Below are positions 24,001 through 36,000 of a DNA stretch of 64,000 nucleotides, piece by piece; position 1 is the first letter of the stretch; every line of letters begins with the position of its first letter. Made by a program: the position numbers and the translations under genes. Source of the DNA: Trogon surrucura (taxonomy: Eukaryota > Chordata > Aves > Trogoniformes > Trogonidae); contig CM036620.1 in the NCBI GenBank assembly GCA_020746105.1, forward strand, positions 41,443,206-41,507,205, in the 5' to 3' direction. Under the pieces are notes generated by a model that ran no database searches, had not been told where the DNA came from, and saw nothing but the letters and a program-made list of their open reading frames with translations.

Positions 24001-27000
24001 CCCGTTTCCTTTCATTTTCACGTAACCGTGTCACCAGAATTAATCCAGATGAATATATGTGTAAAGCAATACAGTTCCATTATTAATCTGTTACTAAACA
24101 CCCGGTGGAAAAATCTTTCTTTTACACAGCCGACTTAGCGCACTTAGGTAGCGAATCCACTTTATCTCCGCAAATGGCTCAGGAAGCTGCCGACAGCTTA
24201 AATGCTTGCGCTATGCATGGAAGTATTGCCAGCTCTAATCAGCTGAAGTCTTGAGAGGGATCTGTTGAAGGCAGGCATCGGCGGCCTGAACCGTGCATTT
24301 TAACTAGTCAGTCTAGTGCTTGCATATTGGTAGCTTATAAATGTGATTCGCTGTGGCTACTTCAGGCATAAAAAGAATTGAGCTGAACGATTTCAGTCAC
24401 TAAACCGGACTTGTCGAGATCGTGCTGTTTCAGTTGTTGTTTACAGCGTGCCTGACTAAGAGTAGAAATGCCTTATTGGATCTGACAGTTATAGACTGGT
24501 TTGATTCTGTAATTTTCTTTTCCCATGGGACCGAAATTAATAGTATATTTCTACCAATTTCCTTTTTGTTCTGGTGGGTGAGAAATATGTATTGATGCTG
24601 TTTCCTGACAAGTGAAGTATGCCCTTCTTCACCAAAGAAATGCTCTTTAAATACCTATATATCTGTTGTGAGAGTTCTTTCCACATTTAACTCAATTTAG
24701 TTTCAGAAACTCTGGTGTTTTCTGATGATTAAGGTAATTTATTTTCCAGAACAGGAATGTTTCTATGCATTTAAGCTCTTTGTTGTATATAAAGAAGTAT
24801 AACTATGGATGTATGTGCAGCCATGAGTTTGAAACTTTGTGTCAAGAATAATGTCTTAGTACATGATAGTTGTATTTGAAATGCCAAATTCTCCCTAGTA
24901 GAGACTGTTCTTGCTGAAAAGTGTAATTAAGTCTTTCGTCCGTTGAAATCAGAAGTGCCTGAGTTTGGTGATAGGGATTGTGTTATAGTTGGAAAAGGGG
25001 CTGGTGACCAGGTGGGGAATCATAGAATCATAGAATCATAGAATGTTAGGGATTGGAAGGGACCTCGAAAGATCATCAAGTCCAATCCCCCTGCCAGAGC
25101 AGGAATGCCTAGACTATGCCACACAGGAACGTGTCCAGGCAGGTCTTGAATGTCTCCAGAGAAGGAGACTCCACAGCCTCTCTGGGCAGCCTGTTCCAGG
25201 GCTCCGTCACCCTCACTGAGAAGAAGTTTCTTCTCGAGTTTAAGCGGAACCTCTTATGTTCCAGTTTCAGCCCATTACCCCTTGTCCTATCAGTGGTTGT
25301 CACCGAGAAGAGCCTGGCTCCATCCTCCTGACACTCACCCTTGATATATTTGTAAACATTAATGAGGTCACCCCTCAATCTCCTCTTCTCCAAACTAAAG
25401 AGCCCCAGCTCCTTCAGTCTTTTCTCATAAGGGAGATGCTCCACTCCCTTAATCATCCTAGTTGCCCTGTGCTGGACTCTCTCCAGCAGTTCCCTGTCTT
25501 TCTTGAACTGAGGGGCCCAGAACTGGACACAGTATTCCAGATGGGGTCTCACCAGGGCAGAGTAGAGGGGAAGGAGAACCTCTCTCGACCTACTAACCAC
25601 CCCCCTTCTAATACACCCCAGGATGCCATTGGCCTTCCTGGCCACAAGGGCACAGTGCTGGCTCATGGTCATCCTGCTGTCCACCAAGACTCCCAGGTCC
25701 CTTTCCCCTACACTACTCTCTAATAAGTCATTCCCCAACTTATACTGGAACCCGAGGTTGTTCCTACCCAGATGCAAGACCCTACATTTACCCTTGTTGT
25801 ATTTCATTAAATTTTTCCCCGCCCAACACTCCAGCCTGTCCAGGTCTCGCTGGATGGCAGCACAGCCTGCTGGTGTGTCAGCCACTCCTCCCAGCTTGGT
25901 GTCATCAGCAAACTTGCTGATAGTACTCTCTAGTTCCTCATCCAAGTCATCGATGAATATATTGAATAATACTGGTCCCAGTACCGACCCTTGAGGCACT
26001 CCACTGGATACAGGTCTCCAAACAGACTCCGCCCCATTGACCACAACTCTTTGGCTTCTTCCCCTTAGCCAGTTCACAGTCCACCTCACTACCCGAGAGT
26101 CTAGACCACACTTCCTCAGTTTAGCAGCAAGGATGCTGTGGGAGACTGTGTCAAATGCTTTACTGAAGTCAAGGTAGACCACATCCACCGCTCTGCCATC
26201 ATCTATCCACCTTGTTATATCCTCATAAAAGGCTATGAGGTTAGTCAAGCACGACTTCCCTTTGGTGAAGCCATGTTGACTGTCTCTAATGACCCTCTTA
26301 TCCCTGATATGCCTTGAGATGGCACCAAGGATAAGTCGTTCCATCACTTTCCCAGGGATGGTGGTGAGGCTGACCGGTCTATAGTTACCCGGGTCCTCCT
26401 TCTTGCCCTCTTTGAAGACTGGAGTGACATTTGCTTCCCTCCAGTCCTCAGGCACCTCTCCCATCTCCCAAGACTTGGCAAAGATGATGGAGAGTGGTCT
26501 AGCAATGACATCAGCCAGCTCCCTCAGCACCCGTGGATGCATCCCGTCTGGACCCATGGATTTATGGATATCCAGATTGCTTAATTGGTCCCTAACCCAG
26601 TCCTCAGCGACTAAAGCAAACTCCTCCACTGCCCTGACTTCCTCTGGGGCCTCAGGGGAACGGGGCTCCTCAGGACAGCCTCCGGCAGAGTAGACAGAGA
26701 CAAAGAAGGCATTCAGTAACTCTGCCTTCTCTGTATCATCTGTCACCAAGGCACCCACCTCATTCATCAGTGGGCCTACATTGCTTCTGGTGTTAGTTTT
26801 ATCTGCCACGTATTTGAAAAAACTCTTCCTGTTGTCCTTGACCAGGTGAGGAAATAACCTGGACTGGTTGTAATTAGGAAGCCCGTGAACAGTCTCATTT
26901 AGGGATGCAGTTGGGGAAATGGGGAATTACAATTGCAGATGAAAAGTATTGGAAAGCGTGGACTGAATTACTCACATTGCTTGTTTCTAAGTCATCTGTA

Positions 27001-30000
27001 ATCCCTTAGAAAGAAAAAACTAGGTCCAGGTCCACAGCATAATTGAAGTTCAGCATGTTTTAAATGGATACAGGAGTGATTTGCATGGCACACCGAGCTG
27101 GGACCCACTGATACAGATGCTTAAATGGAAAAGAATTAATAAGAGTGAACATAGGCAATAGTTATATTTCCTGTCACTCTTTCTAACGCTGGTTATTCAT
27201 GCACATTGGGTTGATGCAGTTGTGATCTGTCATGTTGGCTACTAGGAAGACTTCTAGCTGGATACGTGCGTGATTGAACTCGTTACTTGGACGTCCATTC
27301 AATGAATTTGTAGAGTTAGAAACTGTTTATTTTGATGAAAATTTGTGTCCCGCATTGTTGTGATAGCGTTTATTTTGCATTTTAGATAGACGTTACATTT
27401 TCAAGTGATCTGTAAATTCTTGACCTTTTTCTAAAATTTGGCAGCCCTTCAGTGTTCAGTTTCTCACTTTATTCCTTTGAGCTTTCTGCACTATTTTTGT
27501 TTGGTTTCTCACCTCTTTTTTTGCGGTGTGATTTTTTTCCCCCTCCTTTCTTGCAAGGAAGGAGCCTATTGAAATTGGGCCGGGTTTGACGCTTGTCTTT
27601 TGTATCTGTTCAAATAAATATGTACAATTGCACAAATTTGGCTGAAGGTGTTACCTTCTTACATCTGGTGAAACGTGAGACTCTGCATTTTAACTAAGGG
27701 AATAGAGGACTGAATGGGTTTGGTAAGGTTGAATTTTTTAGCTCCATTTGTTATACCTGAAGGTTTAACCACGAATAATAAATAATAAATAGTCGAGATT
27801 ACATCTTGTCTGCTGTGGGATTACATTTTTCCCACGGGCAACTATGTTTTTCTGACAGTTTTTCCAAATGAAGACAGTTTTATGCAGAGCAGCTGACATG
27901 AGGATTTTGCGCTGCTGCTGTGCCTCTAGCGAGTTTACTTATTCTGTTTAAATCTATTGTATTGGGAAAGGGCGGAAACGGATGAGTTTTGCCTTGCCAC
28001 AGCAACGTTTGTAACTTCTCTAATTTACGTAGATTCTGTACGTGGACTCTATAAAACCAACAGAAGCATTTTAGAGATGGTCCTTCTGCGAGGTAAATCT
28101 GGTTTAAAGAGACTTAGGGGGGGAAAGAAAGCTCTGTCTTACCATGTTTTATGCTGTGACCGAGCCAGATGCTCAGTCCATCCTAAGTCGTGATATCTGA
28201 TATTTTGAAGAGGACCCCTGTGTCGGCAGCTGCAGTTTGGGACTTTTCTCTACTGAGCATGCAAGCAGCAAAGTTGTGGTGGTGCTCAGGATGTCCTCCA
28301 GCCGAGTCCACCCACCTACATGGGAGCAAGCACGTAGTAGTTGAGGCAGAAGTCATCCTTTCCTGGCTGCATCCTACCTCTTTCAGGAGGTAAAAAGGCT
28401 GGCTGGCTGGAAGCAAGCTGCTCTTTGGGCCTCGTACCTCTGTGATGCACTTGAAGCTGTAATACACACAGAATCACAGAATGTTAGGGGTTGGAAGTGA
28501 CTTCAAAAGATCATCTAGTCCAAACCCCCTGCCCGAGCAGGATCACCTACAGTAGATCGCACAGGAATGCATCCAGGCGGATTTTGAATGTCTCCAAAAT
28601 ACCTTTAACCTATATTATCTTTTACCCACTCTTTCTCTTTTAATCTGCAGGATTTGCATCAGAGAACATTTCATGTGCACAAAGATGTTGCTAAGTGGTC
28701 CGGTAAATCACAGTGTGAAAACTAGTAAAATCAAATCTTTTTTTTTTACAGGTGCAAATACTGGCATTATGATGATAACCTGCTCACCTCCAGCGTTGTC
28801 ATTGTCTTCCATAACGAAGGATGGTCCACACTCATGAGGACAGTCCACAGTGTCATTAAGAGAACACCAAGGAAATACTTGGCAGAAATTGTGCTGATTG
28901 ATGATTTTAGCAACAAAGGTATATTTGGAATACTAACACATTACTTGTAGAAAGGAATTTTTGTTTTAAATAGTTTTCTTTTGATGTATTACCTGCCGTT
29001 GATTGGGATGACTCTGCAAGAAAAGCAAGTTGCTTCTTCACAGTCCTTTCAGTTTTCAGTGAAGGGAAAGCCCTTTTCCAATGAGCTGTTCTTGTAAATC
29101 AGCTGTTTAAATACAGGATTTGTGGTGAACTCTTTCCCATAGCTGTGGGCTAGTATATAGTAGAAAGCTGCGATAGCTAGTACCGCTCTTAGCTCTTGTG
29201 ACAACAAGTAGTTTTAAGAGTTTTGAAGGAGTTTGAATTAAGCCTGTTAGGATTAATTTCCTTCTTGATTCCCTATAGGAATTCAGATGTTATTAAATCT
29301 TTTACCATGATAAAAATGCATCTAAGTCTATTGAAGTATTCTGATTAATTTTCAGTATCATTTTAATTCCCAACTTCCTTTTATAATTAAACATCACATT
29401 AAGGTGTTTAGTTTTTCTTGTTGGGGGGGGGGGGTGGGGGCGGGGCTTTAAGAATTGAAGTGCATTTTTAACTTCTGCCTTTCTTGGAGTCTGGTATGTC
29501 AGCATCTTCCAGAAGTCCAGAGATTTTCCTCTTCTGTTATGATATACATTCTGGTCTTGGTTTATAGTCAGTATGTACTTATGTGTGATTCTTATAAACA
29601 TAGACTGGCCTTTTTTTTCCTTTGATGGTGATATTTTCAGCGTTAATGCGTATCAAGGCTGAATATAGAGAAGAACTGGAAGTGGTATGCTAGAGATATA
29701 AGGTGATTGATATAGAGGAAATCTGTCTGGCTTTAAACAAATTTCAAAACAATGCACCAAAACTGCACGTTCTGCAAGATTTTATTGCAACATGGTTCTT
29801 GAATAGAAGTCAACAGAGAAAATGAGTAGACTCGTGAATAAAAACAAAACTTTGCGTGCCCAGGATGACATCTCTTCTAGACAGTGATGATGATGGCTTT
29901 TAGGAGCACAGGCAAGTTTGAACTGGTGAGCAACATAGGATGCATTGCCTTTACCCTCCTCTTTGATTTTGTAATATCTGAACTGGGTAGGGGCAGGAAA

Positions 30001-33000
30001 AGCAGATGATTCTGTCCTGAAACTCTCTGTTTTATCAAGTGATCTGGGCTTCTCCCAGTTCCAGCCTCATGGGAGGAGTTGTTTTCTGCAGGTCTGCCCA
30101 CTCTTAAGTTTTTAAAACTGAGCTCATCACGTAGTTGGGGTTGCCTTTTTTAGAGTATAAATCGCTATTAAAAATAGTAGTTAAATGTTAATTTTTTACA
30201 TCTTACCTGTAGGTAGGTATTGTTTTCTGTTTGTTTTTACAGGAGAGGAAAGGTTACCTGTATTGTAAATTTGTCTGCATCTGAGTAGTCTAATAAAGGC
30301 ACTGAATGCTTTTTCAGCCGGGATCACAGCTTTCCTTCAGAGCTATTCAAGGACTGAGTTGGCTGTATAAAATAGCTATGACGCTGGTGGTCTCTAGAAA
30401 AATTAACCGATTTTTTTTACTAATGATCGGACTCAATACTTGGATTTCACATGAGTTGTAGCTGACTCTGCTCTATATATGTAATTAATGAAATAAGTTT
30501 GTGTGACATAACAACTACAGTTTTCCAGCGTATGACAGTTATTAAATAAAGGCAGTATTTTGCAAGAAGTCTGTTTTGAAATACAGAACTTTACTTATGC
30601 TTTCTGCTCATATATGAATGGTTAGCAGATACAGCTAGCTTGGACCTAACATCCAGCAGACGCTTGTCTCTATATTTCCCACACTTCCTTTTCACAAATA
30701 ACTTTCTTAAATGAGAAAATTCAGTAAAGCAAGCTTGAGATGCAATTTTCTCATGTATGAGTGACTGGAAAACAAGCACAGACTGGAATGGTGCTGAACA
30801 CCTTGCTGCAACTGTACTGTTTAACTATAATAATTCTTCAGACTGCTTTAGGCTATTACTTGGTAAACGTAATTAACTTAATTTCAATAATTCAAATTGG
30901 ATTCTACGTGAAAAATGGCTGAGAGAGTAGAATCTTGCTCTGCTTCTTTCTCCCCAGAGAGAAGCATGAGCTAGTACAGGCTGCGAAGCGTGCCGAGCTG
31001 CCTGAAGAGATCTCCAGTTGTTAAGATAGCTGCAAAACACAAACATTCTTAATCACAGCAGAGCTGCTGGTGGCTTTTTGCTTTTTTCAGCCAGAAGAAA
31101 AGCTGTGCTGACAGCACAGATAGAGGATTTTCTCCTTGCCCACCTGCTTTCAGACTGCACACTTCCTATCTGCCTTTCCACCCCGCAAAGCATGCCTTAA
31201 GCTCTTAGAGAGCAATGTGGAGGGACACAGGCGCTGGACTGGGTAGATGATTGCTCACACCCAAAGTGGCTGTCCTAATTTCTTAGCTTCTTCCTTTTCC
31301 AGCCATACGAAATTAAAATGGAGCAAAGCAGTTGCAAACACTTTTAAAGACTGGCTCACAAAGAATCCTGCCTGTCCTTCTTTGTGAGAAATCCTCTTTC
31401 ATCAGCAGGGAGTTAGAGCTGCGCAGAAGCTTATGTGCGTTATGCCTTACAGGGAGGAACAGTTGCAATGCTTGGAAGGAACAGTTGCAATGCTTGGAAA
31501 ACGTTATTTTCATTATAATTCTTCATATAAATTCAGTTGGGAGCAGTCTCTTTGCTGAACCACGCTCTCCTTTCCTTCCTTCCTTAATCTCTTCTGCAAG
31601 CAGCGGGGCTGGACTGTGGAGACCTGCACCAAGAGATGTGCTGGGTCCTGCTTGGGCGTTTTGTCCTTTGTCAAAGCACAAAGGGGACAGTAACAAGAAG
31701 ATGACGCTGAGCTAACTGAATGATGCTGGTTGTGGTATTTTCAATGGAGACCTCTGTATTAATGCATGTAGAGTCAAAGAAGTGTTGAAGCAACTTCTGC
31801 CACAGTGGCAGTGTGGTCATGCTGCTGCACATGGCGTTTCTTTCCTCCCTGTTTTTTCTTGTTTTTTTTGACAGAAACAGTTTATTGTGCTGTGAGTGCT
31901 AACTGTGTGTAGGATACAGCTATTCTAGAAAGGCAGATTTTCAAATTTGGGGTGGTTTTTCAAGTTTTCTGAGGCTCCCTACGATTACACTTGTGTATAT
32001 AGGTCTTCAGTAACTACTTGTTAACTGTTTAGGTACCACATTTATTTATTTCTGAAGCACAGAGGTCAATACCTTAGCTGGTGCAGCTCATTTTTGTAGC
32101 CCGTGCACCTGTAAAGAGTGACTGTGAGGTAAATACCAGTGTTGTTAGTAGCATTTAAAAGCTTTGTCTAGCTTTTGCGTTTGCTTTTTTTTTTTTAATC
32201 GCTATCTGTATTTCCCACCGATGCAGCATCCCATAAGCTAGCCAAAGGGGAAGCAATGAACTTAGACAGGTAACAGTATTTTTATTAACTTGTTTAATGA
32301 TGCTTATGGTGGGGAAGGTGAAGCATTAATTAGTGCTTGTGTTAGAGCTGGGAGCCCCACAGTAGTGGTGTGACAGTACAGGAGACTCAGTGGCAGCAGC
32401 TTTAGGAAGGACTTCTGTTACCGTTTTTTAATTCTCACACTGACATGGGTGAGCCAAGGGAAAAAAACCTGCATTCCTCCTCCTCTTCTTCCCCCTCACC
32501 TTGCAATCTGCAGTGTTGAAAATCTTTTGGAGAAAGGAAATGTTTTTAAAACACATTGATTCATGCTTTAATCATGCAGTGGGACATCAGAAAAGAGCGC
32601 AAACAAGGGAAGACCAAATTGGTGGTTATAGTATTTTTGAAAGGTAAAATACAGATTCTTAAACAAAAAACTGGATGCTGTAAGGCTGTTGGCACATATC
32701 ATAAATACACGTTCTACGTGAACAAAATTTAACGCTGGCCAAACAGTATTTCTGACTGTAAAAGTATCAGGATTTTATACACTGCTGTCATGCAGGCTTT
32801 GTAGTATGGGAAGGAGGGAAAATTCAGTTTTCCTGTGGGAAACAGCACTTGCTGCTAGCCCTGGCATGGTTTTGAATAATGGAGTGGAAAGTCCTGAGAC
32901 TTGTACTGTAGAAAAGCTTTACACAATCAATATGACGGGTTTTTACAGATCCCTGTGAGCCTTACAGAGTTGAACATTTGATAACTAAAACATTTGGCTT

Positions 33001-36000
33001 CATAGGCAGGAGAGCTGGAAATAACTTCGGGTTTTAAATCTTTAAAACATTCCTGACAGTCCTTCTATAACATGTACTTGAAGTTTGCAGAATAAATAAT
33101 GGTGTGGTATAAAGATTCTCTTAGTGCCACTTCAGTGTGACCTCATAATTCTGTTTATCCTTAAAAAATTTATATCACAGCTATCATATGTTCTATACAT
33201 ATTTCATGGCATCTTATTCTACACAGCGTATGTGATAAAGTTGTTCTTTCTGTGTTCTGATATTTATGAATCCTTGAAGTTTACCTAATGCACAAGGATT
33301 TACAAAAGAAATTGTACAAGTGTGTGGGAAAGGATAAGAGCATACATAAAACTTGTAGTTGAGGAAACTTACTCTTTTATAAAAATGAAGAGAAGGAATA
33401 ATAAGACTATTGGAAGATGGTGATTTCAAAAGATTGCTCTTTGGTAGAATTGCTGAATTTTTAAATTTGGAAATTTCACTTCTGAAAACCAGCATCTCCA
33501 TTTTGATTATTTATATGTAGCTTTTGTTTAAACCAGATTTTTTTTTTTTTAACACCGTTAGCAAGAACAGAAAATAGTAGCTTAGGTGGCTTATTTGGGA
33601 TCCCGACACTGAGAAACTGAAGCCGTAGGCAATTCTTTTGAGCCTTTCAGTATAAAAATAGATTTTAAATGAACGGCAGTAGTTAAATCCGCATTGCCTC
33701 AAAAAGCAAGCGCCTGACTGCCAGCCCTTCTGCCTTTGTGAGTTTTCTCAACAGAATCATCTGTGCAAAAATATTATGCAATGCTAGGATCCTTTTTTTT
33801 GTTAAATTGTGTGGTAGGAATGTGGTTTACAGATTAGTTTGGCAAAGGACAGTGTGCAAATACATACCTGTCACCACTGAAGCATAGCCCATCTTGATTC
33901 ATACACAGTTACTCGTCCCTTTACTGACCAATTCCCTTTGGCTGAAGGTTTCCTGTGTCATGTACCTGTGTCGGTATCATGAGCCACAGCTCATTCACTC
34001 CAGTTCTGGCCACCTACTTGTCCTTATTGATAGTTTCATTAAAAGATTTAGATTCATTAGAAGACATTCGTATTGTTAATTTCATTAGAAGATTGGTATA
34101 AGACCACCCCAAACCCAAGAGGGAGCAGATCTGGATGAGGGAGGGCAGTAATTTGAGTGTGGAGGATTTCTGTCTCGAGTTTCCAGTTTTAATAGACTAA
34201 CACAAAATTCCATGAGGCAGAAAATGAGTGAGGAGAAATGTTTAGCTGAAGAGTGGTGCCTTCAGCTGCACATGTGACATTATCTGGTGAGGAAAGATCA
34301 TGTGCCAAGGTGTAGAAAGTTCTCTGCTCAGTTGGAATACAGGTGAAGACCTGGAAGCTACTGTGTGATGTATTTAAGTGACTGGGAGTTGTCCACCCAG
34401 TTCCCCCACGGTGTGGCCAACTACTTCAGCTGGTTTTACTTCAGGTGTGCTGCAGAGAATCCTGTGCCATGAAGTCAGAGAGCTCCAAGTCTTGGTCTCT
34501 TCAGGCTTAGTGTTTGTGAGCAGTAGTATGAGCAGTCAAATTAAGGATTCTCTTAAACATCTGCAGATTTTTTAAGTGGAGTTGGATTTGGGTTGTATTC
34601 AAAGTACAAAACTGTTTGTTATTAAACCTCACCCAAATATTTTTTTTCTGTTATTTGATAGCACACTTAAAAGAGAGGCTGGATGAGTATATTAAGCAGT
34701 GGAATGGCCTTGTAAAGGTATTTCGTAATGAGAGGAGAGAAGGTTTAATCCAGGCTAGGAGCATTGGAGCCCAGAAGGCTAAACTTGGACAGGTAGGAGC
34801 CATTTCACACAAAAGTGTGTCTTTTTTTTTAAATGTTTTTTGGGGGAAGGTGGTAGGTTTATGTTCAAATAGACCTATTAACAAGTAGTATTGTATTATT
34901 GATATTGTTTTCAAAATATATTCATTTCATTAATTTTGGTTTCATTTTCTATTTGTAATATGAAAGTATTTCAATGTAAATAAGTTTAATTAAGTCATTG
35001 TGACCTCATATACAGATATATAAATGACCTGACTTTTTTTTCTTTTCAAGGTTTTGGTTTACCTTGATGCCCATTGTGAGGTGGGAATTAATTGGTATGC
35101 GCCACTTATAGCTCCTATATCTAAGGACAGGTAATGTTCTCCCATTATTTCCAGCGTCTGGCCTCTTGGAAAGAAAAAGCCACAGTAACAATCTTCACTT
35201 TTTCAACTACAGTCAATACGTTTTGTATCTCTATCAGGCTGTATCAATATTGGCTGTGCAATGATTTTATTGTCTCCCAGCATAAAAGCTATGTAAGGAG
35301 GAAGGAAAACACTCTGGCAGATAAATCTCTGGATAGTTTGTTTTAATAGGCATGCTGAATATTTTGCTTAGTATAGGTTAAATATAAGACATCTCTTGTC
35401 TTTTGCAACGATCTGAGAGACTGCTATAAAAATGTTCTGGCTGAATAAGGGTCCCGATTAAACAAAATAACTAAAGAAAAATGTGTTTTGTTGGTAGAAG
35501 AAAAGGAGCAGAACGTGTTTTTGTCTTAATGGGGGTTTAAAGCCCCTGTGATCTCAAGAGTTCTCATTTTTGCTCCTGCGATATGGTCCTGTTTGTTTCC
35601 TCTGAAGCTCTTTGGAGCGTTGTCTCTAGTGAACCAAGGCTGGGGCTTGATGCTGTCTGTGCCGTGAGCCCAGGCGCTTGCTGGGAGTCAGCGGTGGAAG
35701 CGCCTGCGCTGCGCACGTGAGATCTGCGAGAGGGGCCAGAGGAGTGAGATCCTTGGGGATCTTCAGAGTTTCTTCCAGCTGTCGAAATGCTGTTGTTGCT
35801 GTGAACTCCCACACTCTTAGCTTGTGTGGTTGGGGGGGCGGGTATGTGTGTTTAGGAAGCCACGTGCTTGTTTAAACTCTTTAATCCCACAAAATAACTA
35901 CTTAATCCTAAAAACTATTTGTTAACCAGTTGCGGTACCAGAACTTTCTTGAAGAGGTGAGTTTTGTGTGGTTTAAAGGCTGTGACTCAGCTTCAAGGCT

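Larger units (their letters stand above)
6032..28751 (+). other. GALNT7: GALNT7 intron 2 (22.7 kb)
   Basis: Long intron between exon 2 (donor GTAAGC) and exon 3. Identified contents are CR1 pieces at 8268, 11796, 12600-15876, 19498, 22463, 25021-26838 and 28466, and short tandem motifs at 18351. Outside these I see AT-rich single-copy-looking DNA with no supported gene. Confidence 0.85.
28919..34661 (+). other. GALNT7: GALNT7 intron 3
   Basis: 5.7-kb intron. It holds a G-rich run at 29423-29445 and a 22-bp tandem duplication at 31456-31499. Nothing else could be named. The open frames here are short and lack family features. Confidence 0.85.
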
